This document shows positions 33,901 to 45,794 of a DNA stretch of 64,000 nucleotides, piece after piece. The DNA is from Sipunculus nudus (taxonomy: Eukaryota; Annelida; Sipuncula; Golfingiida; Sipunculidae): NCBI GenBank assembly GCA_026874595.1, contig CM049309.1, positions 42,859,079 to 42,923,078 of the forward strand. The letters are read 5' to 3'. Numbering within the stretch: the first letter of the stretch is position 1; every line of letters starts with the position of its first letter. The notes beneath the pieces were generated by a model, which saw nothing but the letters and a program-made list of their open reading frames with translations, had not been told where the DNA came from and made no database searches. The translations under genes were made by a program, and so were the position numbers.

Positions 33901-36900
33901 TACTTTATGCCCTTTACACATAGTTTAAATACATCATCTTCAGAAAAAGGTTCTTTAGTAGAAATTAAAGTAGCTACTGTTCAGATAAATATCAAAATTT
34001 TTTTCCAGTTCCATTCCATATGATATACAAATGGGCCAACATGTACAAATGTAGTGTCTGTAGACATGTAGTGTCGGTAGACAAAGCTGATCTTTAAGTT
34101 TTTGTGTCATCTACAGTAAAAACAAAATATTTATTAGCAAAAATTGCCAGTAAATTACCCAGGAATTGATAAATAAAAAGCAAAAGTTAATAAATAGATC
34201 CCATTTTTTCTTTAACAACATCAGTGGATCAGCCAGGTTTTAATACCCTGTAATATATTATATTAAATAATTAATGGCAATTACAAATGGTAGTTTAAAA
34301 ACATTCACATATTATTGATTTACTGTATAAAAAAAGAAACAGAACTTCATTTCTATTTTTTAGCTTGTGTGTCTCTTTTATCACAAGTTCCTTAATTTAA
34401 AACTGAACAACAGACATGGGTAGCTATCAATATTTTGAGAAGTGCCAGGATGAAAAGCAGCCATTATTGATTTTGAAACAACATGGTCATCAGTGGTCAT
34501 TGGCAACCAATCAGGAAACTACTGGCATCAGACTTCCAAAGAGTCTTTGACACTTTTAAAAGTAATAAGCATTTAATAATGCTGTTTTTAGATAAATTTC
34601 TCAATCTGATACTGACTCTTATATACCAGTAGGATTCTTATCAAGTTTATTGAGAAAGGGGTTTATAACCATAGTTTATAGAGAAAGTTGAAAAACCACT
34701 TATTCTTAAGAATTAACACACATTTGATTATAATGCATTTTATTAAAAAAGTCTTTGAACAATGGTCATTTAGGTTAATTTTTATATAGTTTATATAGAC
34801 AGGTTATTTGAAAGGATATGGATTGACTCTAAATGAAGAACACTATTTCAATCTGAAAAAGTTGTGTGTTCTTTATCAACCCAGATCAAAACATATGATG
34901 CACAGTGTCCATATACATTAAAGAGAAAAGGTTTATAACCTTTTATTGTTAAATCATGTTATTCAAGTAGGATAGGAATTATTAGAATAAGATTATTAGA
35001 ATAAGTATCAGAAACAATCAGATCAAAATGACATATGATGCTTCATCTAAGTGTTAAAGTTTCACATTTGATACTTCTTTCAGTTACCATCTTATCTTTA
35101 AATGATGTACTGTTTAGGACCTGCTGCACTACCTTATATATAGCTTATAAATAGCTCATTATGGTTGATGTTTAATTCTGAAGTCTGAACTTTCATAACT
35201 TTTTACATCTGTGTAACAGTGACTTTTGAGTGTTAGATACTTTTATTTTGAATTAATCATACATGATACCTATATTGTGGTTCATGTAGTGTCCGTAGAC
35301 AAAACATTACCAGTTTAACATCCTATTAATTTTTTTTCCCCTGGAAAATTACTTTTCTAAGGCTATGGTTAGATTTTACATGCTTGATTGTTCACAGTAT
35401 TATAAGTTAAAACCCTCCAGCCTAACAGAGGAGATTCACAGCAAGTGTTTCTGAGTAAATTTACCAAAAATTTAATTTTCATATTTATCACATATTTACA
35501 GGAAAAAGAGCAAAATATGAAAATACTCATTCCATAACTGATTTGTTTATATTGGTTATGTTAGTGAACAGAATCACTGGGTATATCATTCACACAATTA
35601 TAGTGTTTTACAGGTATCCATTCAGAGTTTTTATATCTTCTCTTAAATATGTAGTGTCCGTAGACAGAACTTTGCCACCAGTATTCATCATCTGGTTAAA
35701 CCAAAACGGTTAATGTTTGTGCTCTGAAATTTTTTTCCTGATTCCCCCAGGGAAAGGTTGTTTATGCAACAAAATGACTCACATGTGACATGATTTTGAA
35801 AATTTCACTAAACTGCAACATAAAGTGTACACCTGATTGTGAACAAGGCGAATACATATCAGCATGCAAAATTTGAATAGAATTTTCCCAAAGGTTCCCT
35901 TTCATTAAAACTGTCCCCTACAGATCTGATATTTCACTACAATTGGCTAGCTCTCTCTGTTAAATTTAATTGATGCAAAAGCAAATTTTCAATGAGTTTT
36001 TAAAAAAAATGTGACTTGCAGTTGTGAATGTTAGGCCAAAATGGTCATGCTAATCAGCATAGTGTTTGTTCATGACCAATGAGTTCATAGTTTTACTTTA
36101 GAAGCTAAACCTATTATCATGTTCTGGATTTGTATTTGTATGCATCATCATTTATCATTAAAAAAATAAAAACAAAATGACACATTTTATCAAGTTTGAC
36201 CTTTTACTTATGATCTATCTGTTGTTTCAGAATTGACCGAGCTAATCTAGCAGCCTACAACAGAGTTTGTGGCGTAGACAGTGATGTCATCTCACCATGT
36301 TATTTAGAGATCCTCTTCCTAAAACCCTTGATCCTCCTGGTGTCCTCAGATCAGTTCAGACTCTGTCCCCTCGGTAAGAATCACCAACCAATTCATTGAC
36401 AAATACCAGAATGTACAGTCTGTAGAAGGCACACCTCCATATAGGCAGTACAGTCCTACAGTTTCCTTCTCATTTTACTGATCCACTTAAAAATTAAGTG
36501 GCCACTAGCATGTTAGGGCCTACCCATTTTTGCATTGGGACAGATCCTTCTGATCTTGTTAGGGCCTACCCATTTTTGCATTGGGACAGATCCTTCTGAT
36601 CTTGTCCAGGTTATTCCAGGATGGGTTAACCATGGGACAAGTTCAGCCTCTGGATTAACTTATAGATCATGCTACCATATAACTGTTTGTGAAATTTCCC
36701 TAATTAAGTCAAATTCTTCAGGATTTATGGTAAAATATGGAAAATGACCCCCATTGGGACACACTTGGCATTTCTGATGCTCCCAGACTAAAATTTACAG
36801 GCATTTCCCAGGTTTGACAATAGAGGAGCTACATGACAATTAAAATATTCTTACAGTTCTTGTTTTGATTATCTCTGTGTTTAATATACTTTACTTTACT

Positions 36901-39313
36901 TACTCATTTTAAACTGCTTATATATCTTGTAAATCCTTCAGGTCTGATTCACATCAAGCAGACCATCACACAATACTCTGACCTTCAGCATCTTCTCTAT
37001 GACCTGTTTGACCTTGAAGTGATGCTGCTGGAGTACATATCAACACCACGAGGAATTAAATGTGATATATCGCTCAAGGTGTTTGACAGACAACAGCTGT
37101 GTGTGTGGGAAGGTGTGGTCATGTATCTGTCAAGGTACAAGAACATGCCACAGAGAAAGACCCCCCAACAAGAAGATTCTCCACGTAAGTCTAATTACTT
37201 ATACTTATGTCATACAGTGAACCCTGTGTATAATAAGACAAAAAGTGGTCTTTATTTATAGGTGGTCTTATTAGACAGGTAAGTTATAACCAATGTTAAT
37301 GTTTTTGGTTCACTCAAGAGTGGTCTTACAGACAGATGGTCATATTAGATGGGTGGTCTTTCTGGCAAGTTCAACTGTATTTCTTTGTTTATAGGTAACA
37401 GTACAAATGTTAAATTGTATTTTACCTGCCACTTTCAGTAAAGGTGTATTGTCATTCTGGACAGGTAATTCAAATTGATTTATGAAAATGCGATATGCAA
37501 TGGACTACAAACCCCTGCCTGTTCTGCACTTTAACTGTTGAAAGAAGACCTTTCAAAAAATTTGAATTCAATGCAGATTCAGTTTAAAAATGTGTTATTT
37601 AATGAAATGAAAATGATATAAAGTATACACTATTTAATTATTGAAATTTTGAATTTCTTCATATTAAGGTGACAACTATTTAAAGTCCATCACTAGAAAG
37701 GTCCATGTGGCGAGTGACCTTGGCCTGCGGTATGCCAAGGTCAGCGGGGACTGGAACCCTCACCATTTGTGGCCGTTCACTGCAAGATTCCTCGGGTATA
37801 AGAGACCTATTGCACAAGGGATGTGGACCCTGGCTTATTGTCTGGCCGACATGCAAAGAAAGGGTAGGAAGGAAGAAACACAGCATTAAAAAACTTCAAA
37901 GTCTCATCATTCATATTTGATTTACCTGCACATTGCACGTTTTGGAACAAATATAGTTTAGACAGACATGTGTGGTTCTAGGAGTCTGCATATTGTGTTT
38001 TGAATTATTAATGTTTATTTACAAGCTCTTACTCTGAAATGACTGTTCTCTATAATGAGCACATATCAGGTAACAGAAAATATCAGGTAACAGAATTAAT
38101 GAGATGCTACTGTGTGGTGTAATATTCTCAAATATTTCCCCCTTAATTATTCTTAATACACTTTACAAAACCTGAATGTGTCTCAAGATGGAGGATGATA
38201 TGTGCAAAATTAATCGGCTTAAAAAATTAATGAAGTGTTTGATGCTGCCATCTGTTAAATGAATTGTGAACAAAAATTGTTAAACTGAAGGATACACAAA
38301 CTTCATCAAATTCAGAGCTCTAGGTGATTTTTCACTTGATATCATTTAGATAAAAATAAAAATTAGAAGGATACGAAGGTTTCATTGCTCATTATACAGA
38401 AAGCCTAAATTCAGGTACAGTATGCTTATAATGTGGCTGATATATGTATATTATGGGAAACAGTTTCAGCAAAATTGTCATCACTCCCTGTGTAAAATAG
38501 AACTTGTCAGTGCTCATTGCCTAAAATGAGTTACCAGGTCATAGATATAGACTCATTGCTCTTCACTTGGTTATCACATACTTAATTCAGTGTGATTTAT
38601 TTTCAGTCTTTAAAATACAGTAAAATACATATTATTGTGAATGTACAAGACTTGATGACTTGCTGTCTAATTTATTAGGGTTAATTTGTACACATGAATC
38701 AATTCTGATCCAGCTCAGGCCCAGTCACTGATTGGGTCAGCCCAGTTTCTGGTCAGCATTTGGGCCAGGTTGAGCTGGAATACCCAATCAGGATTGAGCT
38801 GCTAGTGGACCAGGTCCCAGCATAATCTGATCTGGGTTCAGGCTAGCCTAAATCACTGAGTATTTAGGCTGGTCTTTATCTTGATTGGGTTTGGACTGGC
38901 ATAATCAGCAATTGGTCTAATTCATAAGGCAGGCCCAGACACATTTATACATAATGTGTGCACATATATATGCTTGTGGAATAAAAATAGATAAAAGTCT
39001 AGGGGTCCTATACCAGCATTAGTGTTCATCATATTGATGACAAGTTACCCAGCAACAGCTGTTACATGATAAAGGCAGAGATACATTTAAATCACCACTG
39101 GTTGACTCATACCTGCACTTTACAATTCCAGGTATGTTTCCTGCAAAACCACCATTCCACATAGACGCCAGTTTCAAGCGGCCTCTGTTTATGCCTGGTA
39201 CCAGCACATTCAGGTATACAGAAGATTCAGACGAGGACACTTGTTACTTCCACGTGGAGGATGACAAAACAGGAGTTCCTCAGCTCACTGGGAGCTTAAC
39301 ACTCAACAGATAG
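30649..39313 (+). CDS. Membrane-anchored MaoC-like (hotdog) acyl-thioester dehydratase, complete, five exons
   Basis: MaoC/hydratase-2 hotdog proteins add or remove water at 3-hydroxyacyl/enoyl thioesters. Exons 30649-30926, 36231-36373, 36942-37184, 37669-37863 and 39132-39313 join in phase to 1041 nt, 346 aa. Residues about 17-36 form one hydrophobic segment followed by NKK, a likely N-terminal anchor. The middle (about 105-215) resembles the first, non-catalytic hotdog of double-hotdog bacterial enzymes of the HtdX/HtdY type. Residues 243-274 contain YAKVSGDWNPHHLWPF and GYKRPIAQGMW, with the D-x-N-P-x-H catalytic pair as Asp249 and His254. An alternative start is Met6 (stronger Kozak, GCAATGG). 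An out-of-frame upstream ATG sits at 30642. The substrate is unknown; the bacterial-type similarity is from memory of the family. Confidence 0.88.
31271..31699. mobile_element. TIR element with ~11-bp target-site-like repeats (intron 1 of the MaoC-like gene)
   Basis: CAGGTCCCTGCCTT at 31308 is mirrored by AAGGCAGGGACCTG at 31681-31694, and the similarity continues inward. The outer ends share GACCCAG. Both sides carry TAGATTTAAGG (31260-31270 and 31700-31710). A 9-11-bp duplication would fit Mutator-like elements; the superfamily is a guess. Confidence 0.6.
33512..35665 (+). repeat. Seven copies of TAGTGTCNGTAGAC across 2.2 kb of intron 1
   Basis: Copies lie at 33512, 33670, 33687, 34052, 34069, 35287 and 35652; five read TAGTGTCCGTAGAC exactly. 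The first extends to a hairpin, TAGTGTC-CGTA-GACACTA. The blocks 33590-33790 and 33960-34165 are a diverged direct duplication of about 380-bp period that explains four of them. Confidence 0.8.
36231..36373 (+). CDS. MaoC-like gene exon 2
   Basis: Acceptor TGTTGTTTCAG, donor GTAAGA; phase 2 in, phase 1 out. Encodes RIDRANLAAYNRVCG through FRLCPL. Confidence 0.88.
36511..36605 (+). repeat. Perfect 46-bp tandem duplication (intron 2)
   Basis: The unit beginning TGTTAGGGCCTACCCATTTT is repeated head to tail without a mismatch. It is a recent duplication. Confidence 0.9.
36942..37184 (+). CDS. MaoC-like gene exon 3
   Basis: Acceptor AAATCCTTCAG, donor GTAAGT. Encodes GLIHIKQTITQYSDLQ through QQEDSP; the GLIH start matches the conserved GLVH of the bacterial N-terminal hotdog. 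Confidence 0.88.
37215..37377. mobile_element. Pogo/Tigger-type MITE in intron 3 of the MaoC-like gene
   Basis: Ends CAGTGAACC...GTTCAACTG are flanked by TA on both sides (37213-37214, 37378-37379). The inside repeats TGGTCTT phrases. A related copy lies at 39362-39532. Confidence 0.6.
37669..37863 (+). CDS. MaoC-like gene exon 4 (catalytic)
   Basis: Acceptor CATATTAAG, donor GTAGGA. Encodes the SGDWNPHH motif and the KRPIAQGMW helix. Confidence 0.93.
39132..39313 (+). CDS. MaoC-like gene exon 5 (with stop)
   Basis: Acceptor ACAATTCCAG. Encodes GMFPAKPPFHIDASFKRPLF through LTGSLTLNR, then TAG. Confidence 0.9.
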
Positions 39314-39361
39314 CACCTGTATATTTTTAAGGTAGAGAAATAGTTTTAACTTTTACAAGTA

Positions 39362-39532
39362 CAGTTAAACATGTGTAATAAAACCACCTGTTTGACTGTC
39401 AAAACATGGTCTTAATTTACAGGCGGTCTTATTAGCCTGGTCAGTCACAACCATTGTCAACTAATGTGAATGTGTTCAGATCCCTCAAGGGTAGTGTTAA
39501 TAGAAAGGTGGTCTTTCAAACGGGTTCTACTG
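39362..39532. mobile_element. Second Pogo/Tigger-type MITE, just after the stop codon of the MaoC-like gene
   Basis: Ends CAGTTAAAC...GGTTCTACTG with TA on both sides; same internal TGGTCTTA phrases as 37215-37377. Confidence 0.6.
39377..39382 (+). terminator. Candidate poly(A) signal, inside the MITE
   Basis: AATAAA lies 64 bp past the TAG of the MaoC-like gene. Other hexamers occur farther on (near 40054 and 40406), so use of this one is uncertain. Confidence 0.35.
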
Positions 39533-39539
39533 TATTTTT

Positions 39540-41700
39540 CACATGTTCACAATTGTCATTACTGCAAGTAACCACTTAGGGGGAATGTATTTTCATGAGT
39601 GTCATTTATTTGTTCTGTTTGTTAGGTTGTTTATTTTGTTTTTTTTTTATTTAGCAAAATTATGAATGGATATCAGTAAAATTTTGTGAGTACCTGTTTC
39701 GGTTTTAAGTTGATCTGGATCCAGATGCAACAGTTTTTCTTTTGCTTGTATATTTGAATGTATTGTGTACAAAATATATCTACTTGTGTCAGTAGAATGT
39801 GGTACAGATAAGAGAAATGGTTTGAAAAAAAAATTGTTTATAAAACTTTACATATGAAAAAGTTGTACAGTTTTCACATTCTAAAACTTTTGAGTGCTGA
39901 GATGTGTATTCTGTGAGAACAGTCTGGTTTTTATTGCAATGTGACAGATCACAAAGTATAGAAAATTATATAAATATATTTATTAATGCAAAAAGAACTA
40001 TATGATTAACAGTTGATCTGATAAGAATCAGTTTGATTAGAACTGGAAAGAAGAATAAATGCAAACTTCAATAACTTGTACAGCAACAGGACCAAAATCT
40101 TAGATTTTTTCCGTAAATGCTTTGTAGTTTTTATAAACAACGCCAGGTGGTTTCATCTTACTCGCCTATGTTTAGAGAGTGCCCATTTTGGGTCACAGAC
40201 TTCCCAAAGGAGTTGGTTCACTAGTTGTAAAACCCTTCAAACACGAGCCTAGCACCTATATCATGCTCTTTATCTCATTTCAAACTGCTCATTATTGTCA
40301 CATTGTGAATTAAAATTAAAATCAAAGAAGATGAGGTACCTTAATTAATCCAGAGTGGAATGTATAAAGTTGACTGAAATCATCCATGTGTGACTCCATG
40401 CCTAATGAATAAATAAGAAGTAAATACTTATACCTGGGGCATTTAGCATTTTTTGTGCAGTTTCTTGCTGGAGAATGAATTCATGACACTGCAGTCATGG
40501 TAAACTCTTGTTTCTTATATTTTAGCTTCCTTGGGGATTTCATTTAATATATATTTGATAAAATTACATTCATATGCCTGACCTGTGATGATATAGAGAG
40601 AGAGATATGGAGAGAATTTATAACTGGCATCATTTGTTATGTATTGTTTTATTTTGAACCAGGGTAAAAAGAATGAGTGAAAGAGTTTTTTGTATAGAAC
40701 TACTTTAACATTTAGATGTTATTAAGATACAGTTTTGTAGAATTGCATGTTTCAATTAACATAAAAGGTCCATCAGTGACATTGTCATTGTATTTAGCAA
40801 TCAGCATGGTTTGCTCACAATTACCACAAGCAAAATAAAAGTTTCATGCTTGTGTCCTGTGATGTCCCATTAGTGCAAGAGGCATTATTGTCAAGTACGA
40901 ATATCACATAATTGCCAATAAACAAAGTGAGGTACTGCCCAGGTAGAGTGAAGGCAGTGCGAGGCCACAATCAATATGACATTGATCTGTCCCACTTTCC
41001 ATGGCGATGTTACACAGTGACGCAGGCTGCCCTGTCTATTTACCCCATGGCTTGGGGCAATAAAAACCTGGCTCGCTAAAGTGTTTTTTCTTGATCGATA
41101 ATTTTGTTTGATAAACCAGTAATTTCCCGTTAAAAGGTCACATGGCATGAAACTAACATCCCCTTGTATCCATGGTAATTTCATGGAAGCGCGGCTGGTG
41201 ACAGTTTCTGAAAGTACAGGTGTTGGTTTGATGACAGCACTGCTGAATGCATGGATAGACTGTCACAGCAGGGACAGACTGTAATAATGTAAGCTGTAGC
41301 AGCATAGACTGTAACAGTAAGTGGGTAAGGTATAATTTAATATTAACAATATCTGCTATTTTTGTATTGTGTATACACTTGATTATAAATCATAAATGTT
41401 GTGAGTATTGTGCAAGTTTTTTATACTGACTTGTATGCACTGCTGAAACCCAGCACTAATGCATTTGATTTGTTATAATGTATTGATGTGTTAGTCACAG
41501 ACATTTGGTAGATGGATGTTTAGTCACAGACATTTGACAGATGGGTGTTTTACCATGGTTATTTCAGTCCATTATATAAGGACTAGCATGTTATAGCTAT
41601 AGGTGATTCAGTCTAACATTTTATCTTGGCTGAAAAATTCAGTATTTAAACCAAATAACCCATGGATGTAACCTTTGTCATGTATGTTAAGTGCAGGATT
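39540..41700. other. Intergenic; no gene seen
   Basis: AT-rich unique-looking sequence with several AATAAA hexamers that may belong to a long 3' UTR of the upstream gene. No recognisable coding signal. Confidence 0.4.
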
Positions 41701-41994
41701 TCAAGTCTGATAATATATTATATATCATATATCACAGGTTTGTGGTCAACCAGTCCACACCAACATGAAACGGTAACTTGTAGCTCGATTTTCACTGGCA
41801 TAAAGGGGCTGAGCACCTGAAAGTTGACTGACTGACTGAAAGTGAAGTCGGCACTCGAGCCAGTAACAGGTCTCCAGAAAAATCCGGCCTGCACTGGCTC
41901 CCTCAGCAACAACAAATTAACAGAGTTTGACAGATAGAGTCAGTTTTTCATTTAGATAATTAAGGTGAAAGTAAAAGACACTGATAGAGTTGAG

Positions 41995-42697
41995 TCATTG
42001 TGTGAGAGGCGGAGGAAGCCGGAGAACCCTGAGAGAACCACAGATCTTTGACGGGCCACTACAACCCATTCTAATGACAGCACCTAGGATTGAACCAAGG
42101 TTGATCCTGATGTATTTAATTTATGTCAATTTTGTGGAAGGAGCTACAACAATGCAACCTTCCATGGTATGATGGTATGTGACGCCACCGCGGGATATAG
42201 AGAGAAACTTTGGTGTTTCATAAATGATTATTTAAACATATTTGCAGCTGGGTACCTTAACAGCTTGAGCGAGGATGAGTTATTTCTAATCTTATTTGGT
42301 AAAGCCTTTCCTCTGATTGAGGACACCGAGCACCTTTTATTTATGTATAAAACATCACTGTTTCTAAAAGATGTATTGCCAGTAATATGCGAACTATGGC
42401 CTACTGAACTAAAGTTTCTGATCTCTAGTTGAGAACATCCTCCAGGACACTCACCTTACTGTAAACAGGATGGTAAATGATGTGCTTTAATGAAATGACA
42501 TTATTTTCATGTTCTTCTTCTCACCGACTTTGTTTCTGCTCTGCAATCTATTGTGTTTGTATTTTTTGTTGTAATACCTTTGTATCTCTTCGATATCGGA
42601 GGAATAAAATGATTACACATTCTAATGACAGCACCTAGGATTGAACCAAGGTTTCCAGCAGACAAGGCGGTGTTTTACTGCTCAGCTGTCTAGGCCC
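41995..42697 (-). mobile_element. tRNA-derived SINE (V-SINE-like), split by a later insertion
   Basis: On the minus strand the sequence starts GGGGCCTAGACAGCTGAGCA and has a good box B, GGTTCAATCCT. It continues after the inserted segment into GGTTCTCCGGCTTCCTCCGC, a phrase typical of the central domain of widespread marine SINEs. Parts: 42697-42618 and 42102-41995. The tail is not defined. Confidence 0.55.
42103..42617 (+). mobile_element. 5'-truncated LINE-like fragment with 36-bp target duplications
   Basis: An exact 36-bp direct repeat flanks it (42067-42102 and 42618-42653), with each outer side continuing the SINE. Inside, an open frame to the TAG near 42430 encodes a segment resembling the end of a reverse-transcriptase ORF (CFINDYLNIFAAGYL, LIEDTEHLLFMYKTSLF). 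It ends in GGAATAAAATGATTACA. The LINE clade is not recognised. Confidence 0.6.
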
Positions 42698-42939
42698 CTG
42701 CACCTGAACACTGGAAGAGACTACATTTGCCTAGACTTCACTAAGGAGTGTCAGTTTTTTACGTTACTCTTTTATACCAGAAGGCTCCCAGCTTGGCAGT
42801 CCAAACCTTATCAGTAATTGTGTGATGTGAGGCTCGTTCTTTTTCTACCAACTTACTGGAAGTCAGAGCTAAACCTGATACTTATGGACACCTCAGTTGT
42901 ATATGCATGTGTGTTTAGCTTGGACATTTCATTTTTATA

Positions 42940-43471
42940 TGCCCCTCTATGACAAGACATATTATGGTATACCCATGTCCTGTCCATCTGTCAGTCTGTC
43001 CATCCCTTAACATTTAGTGTTGCCATGATAACTTAATTACCGTGGCTTTGATTGATTTTCACAAAACTCACCATATCTGCTTACTGGTACCAATAAATTA
43101 TCTTGCCAGAGTGTAGTTAAGGGCAAAATCAATGAACATTTAATAAGGTCAGATGTCACAAGGCTACTTTGGGGTGTTGCCATGATAACTTACTAAGAAT
43201 AAGATGGATTTTATTTTATAAAAATCAGAAGAAGATTAATCAGTATAACAAAATCAATGCATATTTAATGAGGTCAGAGACCACCAGACATTGGTGGTGC
43301 TGTGATGACTTACCAAAAGTCTTATTGATTTTCATGAAACTCATTATGAATATTAACCAGTACAGTTTCTCACTTGAATTTCATTCTAATAAATATCACT
43401 CATATTTAATGAGGTTAGAGGTCACAAGATATGCAAAGGGCCTATAATGCACCATTTGCGGTGCTCTTGTT
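42940..43471 (+). mobile_element. Second pearl/HINE-like element with three diverged core units
   Basis: Starts near CCCCTCTATGACAAGACATA with a TCCATCTGTCAGTCTGTCC leader. Three core units start TTGCCATGATAACTTA or a variant (about 43020, 43176, 43297). It ends in a perfect hairpin GCACC-ATTTGC-GGTGC followed by TCTTGTT (43449-43471). Confidence 0.55.
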
Positions 43472-43479
43472 AGCAATAT

Positions 43480-45430
43480 ACATCCCTAAGTCCCAGCCAT
43501 AGATATTTTTTTTAAATGGCCAATGATTCTGCCAAGATGAGTTGTCCATTAATGAAACATTCTGAATGTATTGGTTATTATATAGGAATGGATATGATGT
43601 TATGTCTATTTCAAAATTAAGATATGTACAGCTAAGGCATAGATAATTGTGTTGATATTGTATTGAAAAGTAATATATACATAAAAACATTTTCAAACAT
43701 AAGTCTACAAAAAAAATCATAGTATTTTTATCTGCTGTATCCTAATGTCAAACATCTTTCATGTACATTAAATTTAATCTATACGATAATTAAATAACAA
43801 ATAAGTTCTTTCCCCTGCAATATCCATGACCCTGTAAAAGTTCAGATAACAGACCCTATGGTTATGTCATTTGTCTTGAGGTATTATTTATCCCATGTAT
43901 GTGGTATTGTAATTTGTACCCTCAGATCACCTTGTGTTTCCTGCTGTTAGTGCTATGTGATTCTCTTCCCTTGCAGTATCAGCATGACAGGTGTCTGATA
44001 AACACATTAATAAGAGCATCACAAGGAGGGAGTCATAGCATTTGTCTGAATCATCCAGTCTGTGTATTGCACCTGTCACTTATATACAGATGACGGTACA
44101 AAGCATCAGACCGGATAATATCAGATGTACATTTTAAAGATGACCATTCACCTACCTTTTGAAAAACAATTTATGTGATTTCTGGCTTCCTTTGTGTATA
44201 TATTAATGATCTAAGGGTAATTTAGGTTGTGAAAAGTTCTTATGACACCTTCGTGAAGGATGTATGATCGAACTTGTTTATCAACAACATGTTTGTAAAC
44301 ACAGCAATGTTGACAAACAGGAATAACCTAAGGTGGTAGGCTGCATATATGCAGAGGTTGAAAGGTCACTTGTTGCAAAATGCCATTTGCAAAACTCTGG
44401 CTTATCTGACTTGCTGCCAGAAGCCCTTGATGAATTTGTTTTGATTATTGTGGCGGGCCCCCACATTTTCTAAACAAGTTGATATAAACAAAACAAGCAG
44501 CCAGTGTGCGGTGATATCCACGTTTTTTTGGCCTATTTTTGTTAAAACTCCAAGGTATTACCTTGAGTTTATAAAGGTCAGATAGGTGGTTGGGCCCCTT
44601 TAAGATAAATTGTCAGAATATCCAGTGTTTGATATATACTTGAATTTATTTCACATGCTTGATGAAGCTTTCCCCCATAGGGAGGGAGGCATATAGGGGT
44701 CGATGAGTTTATGTCAATATCCATATTTGAGTATTAAAAAATATAAAAAATTCTGATTTCTTTTTCTTTCTTCTGCCATTTTCTGTTTGCGCTAGATATC
44801 CAACATGGCTGATTTTCAATAGCTGAGTTTGGGCACAGTATATAGATATATTCCTAGGTCACATATTTGTGCTTGATATTTATCTTTTACTTTGAATGTA
44901 TTCTGAAGGCTGTACACTCGGTAACAGGTTCTCAATGATCTTTGCGCAAAATATTGATCATAGGGGACAGATTTACACTTGGTTTTTATTTTTTTAATAT
45001 GAAATTTATTTCTGGGGTCATATTTGTACCCCAGTTATTTTCCAGTCATATTAGTAGTAGGTGTATAGTAATCATTATGGCTGTTTTAGTCACAAGGATT
45101 TTGGCACTGTATATATAGGTGTATGGCCCTGGGTTTATAATATACACACATATATGTATACACAAAGGCTCAGTAAACATATGAATTTGAGCAAAGCTAC
45201 TGTTAGATATATTATTATACAACCAAAAAATGTTCTCAGTAATGCATAATAAATGTAATCTAAATTTTTATTTTATAATCATCTAGTTTAATCAGTTAAA
45301 TTTTAAATGAAATAAATACTGATAGTACATGTGAGACTCGAGGTTTACTGGTAGTTCTAATAATTTTAGAAATCAGGTTAATATATTCTGTTGGGGTGAG
45401 GGTATGGATGTTTTATATTAATCTGGCAGG
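43480..45430. other. Intergenic; no gene seen
   Basis: Only short open frames without domains. AT-rich, with a few old repeat phrases. Confidence 0.4.
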
Positions 45431-45794
45431 TTTATCCAGCTGTCCACTAATCCCTAGGGATAGTATTGATCAGTTTAACTCCTACAAGGTAAGCTGACCT
45501 ACAAGGTAAAGATCTCAGCTCCATATGTTTGAGACTGGGAATCAATTACCTGAGCTGGGGCAGTGCCTGGTGGCTAAACCAAGGGACACCAGAACCTGCT
45601 GAATCATCAAGGTTTAAACGTGTCAATGGACAGATAATGGGAAGGTCACATCAACATAAAGTCTATATTGACACAGAGCTGCCTTGACTTTTATGTATTA
45701 TACTCTGTTTTCCCTACCTGCCCCTCCCTGTTTTCGGAGACATATATTTTCAACTAGGAAATGTCATGTTGTTAAAAAAATCTATTTTGAGGTG

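Noticed and set aside
37705-37920. Open frames overlapping MaoC exon 4 on both strands
   Set aside because: Out-of-frame shadows of the real exon, which is fixed by phase and the SGDWNPHH motif.
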